64,000 nucleotides of DNA from JAVJRN01 sp040218415 (GTDB lineage: Bacteria; Bacteroidota; Bacteroidia; Cytophagales; Cyclobacteriaceae): contig JAVJRN010000074.1 of NCBI GenBank assembly GCA_040218415.1, forward strand, positions 1-64,000, given 5' to 3'. Positions 1 to 9,125 of this stretch are shown piece after piece. The translations under genes and the position numbers were made by a program. The notes under the pieces were generated by a model that saw only the letters and a program-made list of their open reading frames with translations, made no database searches and had not been told where the DNA came from. Numbering within the stretch: position 1 is the first letter of the stretch; the number at the start of each line of letters is the position of its first letter.

Positions 1-1
1 C

Positions 2-3000
2 TTTGATCAGACTGGACTGGAAGCTGGAAACTACACCATCGTCGTGACCGCTCTTGACCAAGGTGATCCTAATAATGATAATGGATACGAATGTTCTACT
101 ACTGTTCAGGTGGTCGTCAAAGATGATCCGTACGAATTGACCATCTCTAATCATAATCCAGTAAACCCTACTGATTGTGATCCTCTAAATGGGACTATTA
201 CAATCACCGAGCTTACTTACGATTCTGATGAAGATCTTGCGGCTACAATCACAGGGACTGGACTTGAGGATGCTGATATTACTTACAACTTATATACGAA
301 TGCTACACTTACTACGCTAGCGGCAGGAGTTACAAACACCATCACAGGTAACAACCCTGCTTTCACTGGTTTAGCTGCGGGTACGTACTATGTAAGAGCT
401 ACTTTCGACAACACAGGTACTATCGCGCCAGGTTGTAGCTCCCCTGCCGTGAAATTCGTGCTGACAAATGATGCCACCAACCCACCTATCACCCTCACCT
501 CCACCCCAAACACCTACTGCTCAACGGCAACATTCGATGGAACAGTTAGTATCAGCCAGTACAATGGCTTAACAGTCGGAAATGCAGATGCGATTGCAGG
601 GACAGACTTTTCGACAACTTGGTATAAAGGAACCATCGGTAATAAAACTACTCAAGTTGGAACGTCTAATGCAACTACGGTTACCGGTCTTGAAGAAGGA
701 GATTATTGGGTAGCGTTGACTGATATTAATGGTACGCCAAATAATGGTTGTTCAACAGTAGCTTCAGTAGAAGTTTCCTTTGACCCTGTAACCTTATCAT
801 TCTCGACAAACAATGTGACCTCCTCTATTACAAAGAGCGATAATACGTCATGCTCATCTGACAATGGATCATTTGCTGTTCAAGAAGTAAGCTTTACGAG
901 ATTGGGTGTCACAGATGTAAATAATACTGACAGTGACCTGAATGCAGATTTCACATTCAAATATTATAATTCGAATTTTGGTTCCGCGACTACTTTCACA
1001 GCAGGAACAGAACCTTCGAATTTAGCTGCAGGTACTTATTACATTGAGGCCACTCACAGCACTTCTACTTGCGTTACGTCGCTTTATCAAATAGAAATTA
1101 AAGATGACATTACCGAAATCACCAGAGATCAGCTAACTGTTACGAATGATGCCAACTGTTCCACAGCAGGTAATGGAACAATAAGCGTATCATTCACAAC
1201 AGGTGGAAATAATGGTTTATCCGGAGGTGGATATAATTACACCTGGTATAATGGAACTTCCAATACTGGAACACCAAGAACCGATCAAAGCTTAGGAACT
1301 GGAACAAATGCAGATCCATTCATCCTAAATAACCTTTCTGCTGGAAACTACACGATCGAAGTATCTGACAAGAATAATGGGTGTACGCTGGTAAAGACTT
1401 ATGAAATCGTAGAAGAGCTATACTACCCAACACTTACCTTACAAGCAAGTCAAGTGGTTGCAAATACAACTTGTGCATCCACAGGAAATGGTACTATCAC
1501 GATCAATGATGCGGACATTACTTACAGTGCCGGTTCTTCAAGTATATCAAATTATACTTGGACTATCACCGCCGAAAATGGATCAAGTATTTCCGGAAAT
1601 ACCTCTCCATATACCTTCCCAGGAACAGGATCAACGTTTACATTGACTGGGTTGAGTGCTGACACATACTCCATAGTAGCAAGACACAATACGACAACTT
1701 GCGCTAATGGCGGATTTAAAATAGAAATATTGGATGAGTCTGTTAATCCAGTAATTGATGATTTTACAGTCGTTAGTAATGATAATTGCAATGGGTCTGT
1801 AGCAGCTGGAAGTATCGAGTTACTCTCTATAGATGGCGCTACACCGTCAGCGACTTACAATTACCAATGGTATATCGGTGAGGATACTACAGGAGGCAAT
1901 GAAGTAAGTACTACTTATCCTTCCGTGGTAGACACGAATGAAATTATTCAAGGCGTTACAGATGGGAATTATACTGTAAAGGTGATCAATACAACTACTT
2001 TCTGTAGAAGTACTCAAACTATTAACATCACTAATGAACCAACAGATCCGTTTATTACTTCATCTGAAGTTAATAAAAATCTATCATGCTTAACAACGGG
2101 TAATGGATCATTTGTCATCCTTCAAGGAAAATATGGTGATACTATTTTGGACTCCACAGCCTTAGCCAATGATTACAAGGCTATGTGGTATGCCGCTGAT
2201 GGAAGTACACCGATCACCGATCTGGATGCAAGCACTCCTTTCAAACTTGATAGCTTAAGTGCTGGCACCTATCATGCATCAATAAAGAAAGTAGATTCAA
2301 ACTGCGAGTCGGATCTTGTTCAATTCGTAATACAAGACAACTTGCTATATCCTGAAATATTGATCTCACAACTCATTGCTGACTCTACTTGTGCGACTAC
2401 TGCAACTACACCGACAGGTTCATTACTTGCCATTGCTGATGAGGTTCAAATTGATTCTTTATACAGCTTCAGCTGGTATCAGGTAGATCCTTCGGGAAAT
2501 AGAACAGGAAGTGCCATTTCTAATAACGACACCTTAAGTGGTCTGTTCGCAGGGAGATACGAAGTAGAAGTCACTTATTTGAGCGTAGGTTGTATCAGTA
2601 CTGGACAGTTTACTCTGACCAACGATCCTGCACAACTAAGAATAATGGCTGTAGATTCTGCCAGTCAGACAACTTGCTCACCTTCCGATGGGTTTTACGA
2701 AGTAACACGTGTAAACTATGGTCAACTTTCTGACTATACATTTGATTTTTACAATGAGGATCCGACACTTACAGGTGCAACACCAATCCTTTCAGGACCT
2801 AGTCCAATACTGAATTCGGCGAATGGATTTGATGTAGTGGCTGATACATATTATGTCATTGGATACCATGCCGGACTGGCATGTAGCACGGATATCTATC
2901 AAATTGAATTAACCGATGAAACACCAAATGTTAATATCAATCTGGAGTTCTTCACTAAAATGACGAATTGTGACCCTTCACGTGGAAATGGAAGCCTGAC

Positions 3001-4609
3001 AGTTTCTGCCAATGGATCTACGGATACCACAGCATATACTTTTCAGTGGGTTGATGAACTAGGTACGGTCATTGAGGATAATAATTTCTACTTGAAAAGT
3101 CTACCAATAGGCACTTATACCGTGAATATTACTGATCTGACTACAGGTTGTATTTACTCCGAAAGTTATACCATGAGTCAAGAAAATAGTATCAGCCCGA
3201 TCAACTTGTCTCTTTCGACCTCAGCAAATACCAATTGTATAAATCCTAATGGAGTCGTAGCTGGTACGGTATTGAATATTCCGGATATTCCAGATAACCC
3301 ATTCATTGATAATGATGAGGAAGAAAGAAGAAGAAGCTTTGAAGATTATAAGTTCTATTGGTTCATTGGTGATCTAACTGCGGGAATGACCATTGCCGAT
3401 ACTGTCAATGCTGATTACACTGGATCACTCGTTGAGAATCTTTTAAATGGTCAATATACTGTATTCGTCGTTGATCAAATAGACCCAATGTGTAGCTCTA
3501 TTCCTACTTTGGTAACCGTGAGAGATGAAACGGCCACTCCAGAAATTGCGATCAGAGTAATCAATGATAGAACGATATGTTACGATGGAATGCCTGACGG
3601 CAGAGCAACGGTAAGTATTCCTGATTCTACCATGACTTTCAGATATGAATTTGAATGGATTATCGGTACTGATACATCCTCCGCTCCTTTTGCCACAGGT
3701 GTATCTGTAGACTCTCTAGACATTGCGACCTATTCTGTGAAAATCAGAGACAAAGTAACTGGATGTAAAAACTTCACCACTTTTGATATCATCGATGGCT
3801 CGGAAGCTATTGAGCAACCTGCTGTGAATTTAGTCTCTGATAGAACCAATTGTACTGTGCCAAATGGTCACGCTATTGTGAGTGTACTTGGTGAAACGGA
3901 AGGTTACTTATTTGAATGGTACGATACACGTGATCCTCAAAATGTGGCTTTTACAGGAAGTGCTGTTACAACCTTGGATAGTGTAGATTATGTAGTTCAG
4001 GCCACATTATTGGCCACCGGATGTAAGTCAAATCCATCACCTGTATCGGTAGGTTATGAGGTTACGGATCCTGTATTTGAAGTATTCACAGAAAACTCTA
4101 TTTGCTTGAGAACTGAGGATGGTTCGACCAATCAGTTTAATGGTTATGCTGATCTAAGGTTTGAAGCTAATCCAGGAATAGACAGCATAGTTTGGACTGA
4201 TCCATTCGGAGGAATGCAGACATCATCATTCTACGAACCTTTAGGAGATGCTGCTCCTGGCTTATGGAATGTTTGGTTTAGAGCGGAAAATGGTTGTGAC
4301 TACACCGCAGATTTTGAAATCGAAACATCATTGAAAATATACAATGGCGTTTCCGCAAATGGCGATGGTGCCAATGACTTTTTCCTCATTGACTGTATAG
4401 ATTTATTCCCGAACAACAATGTCAAAATTTATAATAGAGACGGCCTTCGTGTATATGAAGCGGATCAATACAATAATTTCGAAACAAGATTTGATGGCAC
4501 TTCCAATGTTGGGTCAGCAAAATTACTTCCTGGCGGTACTTACTTTTACATCATTGATCGTGGTGATGGATCAGACCTGGTGCAGGGATATGTTGAATTA
4601 GTTCGATAA
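2..4609 (+). CDS. SprB-like repeat adhesin with T9SS type B C-terminal domain (5' end outside window)
   Basis: The reading frame is already open at base 2, so only the C-terminal ~1535 residues are present. About fourteen repeats of roughly 95-105 residues are visible, each with an N-terminal Cys followed by a GNG/DG turn, a central Y-x-W strand and a closing LSAGTY-x-V...GC motif. This pattern matches SprB repeats of gliding-motility adhesins. The last ~90 residues (from about LKIYNGVSANGDG to the final GYVELVR) are the gliding-motility-associated C-terminal domain that directs type IX secretion (type B sorting). The protein is therefore inferred to be a huge cell-surface adhesin exported by the T9SS. 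A PorP/SprF gene follows 12 bp downstream, the usual partner for type B substrates. The start and any signal peptide cannot be judged. Confidence 0.9.
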   Translation, partial: FDQTGLEAGNYTIVVTALDQGDPNNDNGYECSTTVQVVVKDDPYELTISNHNPVNPTDCDPLNGTITITELTYDSDEDLAATITGTGLEDADITYNLYTNATLTTLAAGVTNTITGNNPAFTGLAAGTYYVRATFDNTGTIAPGCSSPAVKFVLTNDATNPPITLTSTPNTYCSTATFDGTVSISQYNGLTVGNADAIAGTDFSTTWYKGTIGNKTTQVGTSNATTVTGLEEGDYWVALTDINGTPNNGCSTVASVEVSFDPVTLSFSTNNVTSSITKSDNTSCSSDNGSFAVQEVSFTRLGVTDVNNTDSDLNADFTFKYYNSNFGSATTFTAGTEPSNLAAGTYYIEATHSTSTCVTSLYQIEIKDDITEITRDQLTVTNDANCSTAGNGTISVSFTTGGNNGLSGGGYNYTWYNGTSNTGTPRTDQSLGTGTNADPFILNNLSAGNYTIEVSDKNNGCTLVKTYEIVEELYYPTLTLQASQVVANTTCASTGNGTITINDADITYSAGSSSISNYTWTITAENGSSISGNTSPYTFPGTGSTFTLTGLSADTYSIVARHNTTTCANGGFKIEILDESVNPVIDDFTVVSNDNCNGSVAAGSIELLSIDGATPSATYNYQWYIGEDTTGGNEVSTTYPSVVDTNEIIQGVTDGNYTVKVINTTTFCRSTQTINITNEPTDPFITSSEVNKNLSCLTTGNGSFVILQGKYGDTILDSTALANDYKAMWYAADGSTPITDLDASTPFKLDSLSAGTYHASIKKVDSNCESDLVQFVIQDNLLYPEILISQLIADSTCATTATTPTGSLLAIADEVQIDSLYSFSWYQVDPSGNRTGSAISNNDTLSGLFAGRYEVEVTYLSVGCISTGQFTLTNDPAQLRIMAVDSASQTTCSPSDGFYEVTRVNYGQLSDYTFDFYNEDPTLTGATPILSGPSPILNSANGFDVVADTYYVIGYHAGLACSTDIYQIELTDETPNVNINLEFFTKMTNCDPSRGNGSLTVSANGSTDTTAYTFQWVDELGTVIEDNNFYLKSLPIGTYTVNITDLTTGCIYSESYTMSQENSISPINLSLSTSANTNCINPNGVVAGTVLNIPDIPDNPFIDNDEEERRRSFEDYKFYWFIGDLTAGMTIADTVNADYTGSLVENLLNGQYTVFVVDQIDPMCSSIPTLVTVRDETATPEIAIRVINDRTICYDGMPDGRATVSIPDSTMTFRYEFEWIIGTDTSSAPFATGVSVDSLDIATYSVKIRDKVTGCKNFTTFDIIDGSEAIEQPAVNLVSDRTNCTVPNGHAIVSVLGETEGYLFEWYDTRDPQNVAFTGSAVTTLDSVDYVVQATLLATGCKSNPSPVSVGYEVTDPVFEVFTENSICLRTEDGSTNQFNGYADLRFEANPGIDSIVWTDPFGGMQTSSFYEPLGDAAPGLWNVWFRAENGCDYTADFEIETSLKIYNGVSANGDGANDFFLIDCIDLFPNNNVKIYNRDGLRVYEADQYNNFETRFDGTSNVGSAKLLPGGTYFYIIDRGDGSDLVQGYVELVR

Positions 4610-4621
4610 CTTTAAGAAACA

Positions 4622-5539
4622 ATGAAAAAATTAATCTTCGTAATTCTTTTAGGAATAGCCTTTTCTGGTCAAACCCAAATGCGTGGTTTGACCTCAACCT
4701 ATCCCTTTAATGGATTATTGATCAATCCTGCCTATGCAGGAAGTCTCAATTTACTATCAATCACGGCCGTCCATAGAGAGCAATGGGTCAACGTTGAAGG
4801 AGCGCCTACCCATCAGGCGTTAACTGCACATTCATCATTTGCATCTAATCGTATAGGCTTGGGACTGATGGTGACCCGCGACATCATTGGTGTGTCAGAG
4901 GCGACATCTGTATATACCAGTTACGCATACAAGATCAGAACTGGTTCTGGGATTTTGGCACTGGGCATTCAAGGTGGTTTTGACAATAGAAGAGCTGATT
5001 ATACAAAACTAGAATTGTTTGATCCTGATCCGCTCCTTTCAGGGGTTCAAACTCGCTTTACACCAAACTTTGGAACGGGAATATACTTTTCTAATCCTGA
5101 TCTATTTATTGGTGTGAGCTCTCCTTTCTTATTGGAAAATAGAACAATCATAAGTACTGGGGAAAATATCAATACTGACGGTCGAGAGAGTAGATATTAT
5201 TTTGGTACCGCAGGTGTGATTATTCACCTTACCGATTTGGTTAAATTAAGTCCTTCGGTATTAGCTAGAATGCAAGAACAAAACCGCATGACTTTTGAAT
5301 TCACCGGAATGGTCATATTCGATGAAATTGCTTATGCAGGACTAAGCTTCAGATCATCAAAAGACATTGTATTTACGGGACAATTAATTCTGAATGACAA
5401 CATTAGAGTCGGGTACGCCTATGACGCGGCTACTTCGGCTATTGGTTACGCCACAGCGGGTTCACATGAAATTCTACTTAACTATAGAATTAAATTAAGA
5501 AATTATAAAAAAGATCCGCAGTGCGCCGTTTATTTCTGA
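4622..5539 (+). CDS. PorP/SprF family type IX secretion outer membrane protein
   Basis: 305 residues with a Sec signal peptide (MKKLIFVILLGIAFSGQTQ) followed by the PorP/SprF hallmark 'NPAYAGS' and a beta-rich barrel-like sequence rich in Gly and aromatic residues. SprF proteins are outer membrane barrels required for surface delivery of type B T9SS substrates, usually the one encoded immediately upstream. Here the SprB-like adhesin lies 12 bp upstream, so the two are almost certainly co-transcribed. The 3' end overlaps the convergent holin-like gene by 10 bp. The family assignment is secure; pairing with the upstream adhesin is inferred from the order. Confidence 0.92.
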   Translation: MKKLIFVILLGIAFSGQTQMRGLTSTYPFNGLLINPAYAGSLNLLSITAVHREQWVNVEGAPTHQALTAHSSFASNRIGLGLMVTRDIIGVSEATSVYTSYAYKIRTGSGILALGIQGGFDNRRADYTKLELFDPDPLLSGVQTRFTPNFGTGIYFSNPDLFIGVSSPFLLENRTIISTGENINTDGRESRYYFGTAGVIIHLTDLVKLSPSVLARMQEQNRMTFEFTGMVIFDEIAYAGLSFRSSKDIVFTGQLILNDNIRVGYAYDAATSAIGYATAGSHEILLNYRIKLRNYKKDPQCAVYF

Positions 5540-5880
5540 CGATTAGTACCACTCAAATCTGCCAATAAGGCGTTGACTAGCGATAACAACAAGCTAAAAA
5601 GCAACGCCCACCAAAAACCATCCACTTGAAAGCCGGGCATGATGCTATCGGCAAGCATGATCATTAGGGCATTGATCACCAAAAGAAAAATCCCGAAAGT
5701 AAATACGGTCAACGGAATAGTGAGCAAGATCAATAAAGGCTTAATCGTAACATTGAGTAACGATAAGATAACTGCTGCTATAAAAGCAGTTAAAAAACCA
5801 TCAACACTTACTCCTGGTAAGAGATAAGAAACCACAATCACCGCAACGGATGATAAAAGAAGTTTTAAGAAAAAATTCAT
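5530..5880 (-). CDS. Phage-holin-4_2-like (YvlD/DUF360 type) membrane protein
   Basis: 116 residues, almost entirely hydrophobic, with four predicted membrane segments. The pattern 'YLLPGVSVDGFLTAFIAA...LLNVTIKPLL' followed by 'LTIPLTVFTFGIF' and a repeated 'PGFQVDGFWWAL' is typical of the Phage_holin_4_2 family (YvlD-like). Despite the name, these are mostly chromosomal membrane proteins of unknown role; nothing phage-related surrounds it. It is the last gene of a minus-strand operon; its ATG overlaps the DinB-like stop by 4 bp (ATGA), suggesting translational coupling. Confidence 0.85.
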   Translation of the reverse strand: MNFFLKLLLSSVAVIVVSYLLPGVSVDGFLTAFIAAVILSLLNVTIKPLLILLTIPLTVFTFGIFLLVINALMIMLADSIMPGFQVDGFWWALLFSLLLSLVNALLADLSGTNRQK

Positions 5881-6392
5881 TGTATGTTATATTTTTCTGA
5901 TAATATATTTAAATGATGAGCTAAATGTCCCGCAGTAATAAAAACGAGAGACCTCACCGTAAAGATAACACCGCTGGCCACACCTTTCTTACTCAAATCA
6001 TTTTCATCAAAAGAAGAGAAAAGGGCGATATTGGACATTCTCAATCCTTGAAATTCTTGTGAAAATGAATATACACTTCGCTTTTCAAAATTGCCCAGGT
6101 TAACATATTCATCTTGGTCAAACCCCGGTAATTCCTGAATCTCTCCCCTAGCAATTTGCAACGCACGTGAACTCATCAATCGTTCTGTGTCAATGATATG
6201 CCCTAAAACTTGCGCAACCGTCCATTTATTGTCAGAATAAGAATAGAACAGATCTGCGGTGCTCAAATTATTCAAAACGCACATGAATGATTCTTGCTGA
6301 GTTTGGAGCATTGGAATAATATCGCCTTCTGGCACAGCTGCAATATAACCTTGATAAAAAGGAGCGTATTCTTCTTCTTTCGGTCTATTCAT
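5877..6392 (-). CDS. DinB family protein (putative metal-dependent hydrolase/transferase)
   Basis: 171 residues from the chosen ATG at 6392 (MNRPKEEEYAPF). An upstream start at 6431 would add 13 residues and overlap the preceding gene by 47 bp; the chosen one overlaps its stop by only 8 bp. The four-helix DinB fold is indicated by the motif 'AQVLGHIIDTERLMSSRAL' and the C-terminal 'TAGHLAHHLNIL', which supply the His residues that bind a divalent metal in this family. DinB-like proteins include thiol-dependent hydrolases and transferases; the substrate here is unknown. It sits between gamma carbonic anhydrase and the holin-like gene in one operon. Confidence 0.85.
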   Translation of the reverse strand: MNRPKEEEYAPFYQGYIAAVPEGDIIPMLQTQQESFMCVLNNLSTADLFYSYSDNKWTVAQVLGHIIDTERLMSSRALQIARGEIQELPGFDQDEYVNLGNFEKRSVYSFSQEFQGLRMSNIALFSSFDENDLSKKGVASGVIFTVRSLVFITAGHLAHHLNILSEKYNIQ

Positions 6393-6903
6393 TGTCTTTA
6401 AACCAACTTGCATATCTAATATAATTACCACTTATTCGGGTGAGCATCTCGGCGTTCTTACCGGAAATATCTTTTATCTTTTTCGCAGGCATACCAGCAT
6501 AGAGCGAATTTTCTTCCACAATAGTTCCTTCAAGAACTACTGCCCCTGCAGCAATGATAGAACCGCTTTTGATCACCGCTCCGTCCATAACAATTGCACC
6601 CATTCCGATAAGGACATTATCTTCTAACGTACAACCATGAATCATCGCATTATGGCCTATGGAAACATCATTCCCAATTTTTGTAGCTGCTTTTTCAAAC
6701 GTACCATGAATAGTTACATTGTCCTGAACATTCGTTCTATCGCCAATTTCTATAGAATTAACGTCTCCTCGAATCACGGCGTTAAACCAAACCGTAGATT
6801 TTTCGCCCATGGTTACCTCCCCTACTACAGTACAATTCTCAGCTAGCCAACATTCTTTTCCAAATTTTGGTGTGTAACCACGTACAGATTTTATTAAAGC
6901 CAT
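6385..6903 (-). CDS. Gamma-class carbonic anhydrase family protein (left-handed beta-helix)
   Basis: 172 residues from the internal ATG at 6903 (MALIKSVRGYTP), preferred over the upstream ATG at 6918 because it matches the usual family start. Hexapeptide repeats run through the protein (I-x-x-G-D/N-x-x-V/I). Motifs 'FNAVIRGDVNSIEIGDRTNVQDNVTIHG' (shown only in part: RGDV, NVQDN, TIHG) and 'SIGHNAMIHGC' carry the His residues that bind zinc or iron in YrdA/PaaY-type enzymes, and 'YAGMPAKKIKDIS' closes the helix. It probably hydrates CO2 or acts as a related trimeric enzyme. First gene of the minus-strand operon, divergent from the lipoprotein gene. Confidence 0.88.
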   Translation of the reverse strand: MALIKSVRGYTPKFGKECWLAENCTVVGEVTMGEKSTVWFNAVIRGDVNSIEIGDRTNVQDNVTIHGTFEKAATKIGNDVSIGHNAMIHGCTLEDNVLIGMGAIVMDGAVIKSGSIIAAGAVVLEGTIVEENSLYAGMPAKKIKDISGKNAEMLTRISGNYIRYASWFKDNE

Positions 6904-6937
6904 AATTTTGATGTTCAAATACCAGTTAAGTCAATCA

Positions 6938-7555
6938 ATGAAAGTTTTGCAACACTCATTTTCTCAAATATCTATAATATTTTGTTCAATCATCATTTTA
7001 AGTCAATGTGATAATCCTACACTGACCGAAAGCCCGAAGGAAGAAAAAATTGATTCGACCAAAATTATTTATGTTGATTCGATCAGATCAGTTTTTACCT
7101 GGATTTCGCAAAATGACAAAAAAATACTCGACGACAGAACCACAATATCAAATGGTTTCATTTTGCCTAAAAATGATTCAACGATCGTTGGACAATTAGC
7201 CATTGCCTCAATTAATTTGAAAGGAAATACCGTAGGAAAAGACTCAACAAGCAGTCCCAACAAATATCAAGGTATGGATCTGACAATCAACAATATCATC
7301 CCACTTTCAGGATTTAATCCCACTGTAGACTCCACTTTCTATTTGGCAAAAGCCAATCATCTTCTTCTTGGAGCTATTTCGTCGAAGCAGCTTTCAGATA
7401 CCATTCCTTTGTCTTTTCCTGTTTTTTTCTCCTCCACAGACAGTAGCTTCCTAATGGAAGCAAAGTTTTCGCTCCAAAATCAATTAGTAAACACACCTTC
7501 AGCACTGGATAACTATAGGTTCGGATTTAGAATAGAAGGACAAAAAGTAAATTAA
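6938..7555 (+). CDS. Lipoprotein, possibly YceI-like
   Basis: 205 residues from the ATG at 6938. The chosen start gives a compact lipoprotein signal (MKVLQHSF...IIILSQC), with Cys at the lipobox; an in-frame ATG at 6908 would add ten polar residues and overlap the divergent gene. After a short linker the protein has an all-beta character with 'SVFTWISQNDK...G', 'IVGQLAIASINLKG' and 'DLTINNII', loosely like the YceI lipocalin fold. Similarity is weak and the order of motifs is the only support, so function is unknown. No neighbour clarifies it. Confidence 0.6.
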   Translation: MKVLQHSFSQISIIFCSIIILSQCDNPTLTESPKEEKIDSTKIIYVDSIRSVFTWISQNDKKILDDRTTISNGFILPKNDSTIVGQLAIASINLKGNTVGKDSTSSPNKYQGMDLTINNIIPLSGFNPTVDSTFYLAKANHLLLGAISSKQLSDTIPLSFPVFFSSTDSSFLMEAKFSLQNQLVNTPSALDNYRFGFRIEGQKVN

Positions 7556-7557
7556 CC

Positions 7558-7570
7558 TGACATTGTGTCA
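7558..7570. promoter_or_regulatory. TGACA-TTG-TGTCA palindrome ahead of miaB
   Basis: A perfect 5+5 inverted repeat (TGACA ttg TGTCA) lies about 20 bp upstream of the -7 element of the miaB operon. The same pentamer recurs several times ahead of groES (13732-13806). It may be an operator; the regulator is unknown. The match is short and could be chance. Confidence 0.3.
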
Positions 7571-7589
7571 CATAGTACGAAGCGATTTA

Positions 7590-7597
7590 TATCTTTG
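7590..7597 (+). promoter_or_regulatory. Putative -7 element for the miaB operon
   Basis: TATCTTTG fits the Bacteroidota primary-sigma -7 consensus TAnnTTTG exactly. A TTG at 7563-7565 could be the -33 element, but the 24-bp spacing is longer than usual. A start near 7604 would give a leader of about 60 nt to the ATG of miaB. Confidence 0.4.
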
Positions 7598-7665
7598 CGT
7601 TTCTTTTCCATGAGGTCTTGAACACTTTGGGAAAGAAAAATGAATCGTGAAACGGATTATTGAAG

Positions 7666-9123
7666 ATGAAAGATCTAATTGCAGATATAGGTATAATTGA
7701 CCCATTAGCAGATCAACACCCTACTACAGAAATAAAAATCTCCAAAAAAGGAGATGAAAAGGCTACCAAAAAGCTTTATATAGAAAGTTATGGCTGCCAG
7801 ATGAACTTTTCTGATAGTGAAATAGTCACTTCTATCCTAAAGCAGGATGGATTTGATACTACAGATGATTTTGAACAAGCGGATGTTATTCTATTAAACA
7901 CCTGCTCTATCAGAGAAAAGGCAGAATTGACGGTAAGAAAAAGACTGACTCAATTTAATAGTTATAAGAAACTAAAACCCGCGACGACCATCGGTGTATT
8001 AGGTTGCATGGCCGAACGGCTAAAAGCTCAACTTTTAGAAGAAGAAAAAATAGTAGATCTTGTTGTAGGGCCAGATGCTTACCGGGATTTGCCAAATCTT
8101 GTCCAGCAAGCGGAAGATGGCAATAAAGGAGTCAATACCTTTTTGTCAAGAGAAGAAACTTATGCCGACATTTCTCCCGTAAGATTAAACTCTAATGGGG
8201 TGACCGCATTCATTTCAATCATGCGTGGTTGCGATAATATGTGCTCTTTCTGTGTAGTACCCTTTACAAGAGGTCGCGAGAGAAGTCGCGATCCTTTCTC
8301 AATTGTGGCAGAAGCAGAAAATCTATTTAGCCAAGGGTATAGGGAAGTCACGTTACTTGGGCAAAACGTGGATTCCTACAAATGGTCATCAGAGGAAAAC
8401 AATAAGGCAAGACTAGAGAAACAAAATGTTGATGAAATAATCAATTTTGCGAATCTGCTAGAGTTGGTAGCACAAGTTAATCCTGAACTAAGAGTCAGGT
8501 TCTCTACCTCCCACCCCAAGGATATTACTGATGAAGTGCTTCATACAATGAAGCAATATGAAAATATTTGCAAGTACATTCACCTTCCAGCCCAGAGTGG
8601 AAATTCAAGAGTCTTAGAACTGATGAACCGTACCTATGATAGAGAATGGTACATCAATAGAGTCAACGCAATAAGGGAAATACTCGGAGAAGATTGTGGC
8701 ATTAGTTCTGATATGATTGCTGGTTTTTGTTCCGAAACAGAAGAAGAACATTTGGAAACACTTACCCTGATGGACTTTGTGAAATATGATTTTTCTTACA
8801 TGTTTTTTTATTCAGAGCGGCCAGGTACACTCGCCGCTAAAAAATACGAAGATGACATCCCTCTGCCGGTCAAGAAGAGACGTCTTCAGGAAATCATAAA
8901 TAAGCAACAGGAAATATCGCTGGAAAGAAACAAAAGAGAAATAGGTCGCACTTTTAAAGTCCTGATCGAAGGCACATCAAAACGGTCTAAAGAAGATTTG
9001 CAAGGGAGAAACACCGCCAACAAGGTGGTGATTTTCAAAGATCTTGGATTCAAAAAAGGTCAGTACATCAATGTGAAAATAAAAGACTGTTCGGCAGCAA
9101 CACTTTTCGGTGAAGCGGTTTAA
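7666..9123 (+). CDS. miaB: tRNA-2-methylthio-N6-dimethylallyladenosine synthase
   Basis: 485 residues from ATG 7666 (a TTG at 7660 would add two residues). Order: N-terminal MTTase domain with 'ESYGCQMNFSDSE' and two further conserved Cys ('NTCSIREKA', 'GCMAERLK') for one 4Fe-4S cluster; radical SAM core with 'RGCDNMCSFCVVPFTRGRERSR' motif giving CxxxCxxC for the second cluster; C-terminal TRAM domain ending 'KIKDCSAATLFGEAV'. MiaB adds a methylthio group to i6A37 of tRNAs. Length and all cluster ligands are as expected. First gene of an operon running to secG, an order commonly seen in Bacteroidota. Confidence 0.97.
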   Translation: MKDLIADIGIIDPLADQHPTTEIKISKKGDEKATKKLYIESYGCQMNFSDSEIVTSILKQDGFDTTDDFEQADVILLNTCSIREKAELTVRKRLTQFNSYKKLKPATTIGVLGCMAERLKAQLLEEEKIVDLVVGPDAYRDLPNLVQQAEDGNKGVNTFLSREETYADISPVRLNSNGVTAFISIMRGCDNMCSFCVVPFTRGRERSRDPFSIVAEAENLFSQGYREVTLLGQNVDSYKWSSEENNKARLEKQNVDEIINFANLLELVAQVNPELRVRFSTSHPKDITDEVLHTMKQYENICKYIHLPAQSGNSRVLELMNRTYDREWYINRVNAIREILGEDCGISSDMIAGFCSETEEEHLETLTLMDFVKYDFSYMFFYSERPGTLAAKKYEDDIPLPVKKRRLQEIINKQQEISLERNKREIGRTFKVLIEGTSKRSKEDLQGRNTANKVVIFKDLGFKKGQYINVKIKDCSAATLFGEAV

Positions 9124-9125
9124 AT

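Noticed and set aside
2263..2277. A second -24/-12-like match (TGGCACC...ATGC with 12-bp spacing)
   Set aside because: It lies deep inside the adhesin coding sequence, with no gene starting after it; shows that such matches occur by chance.
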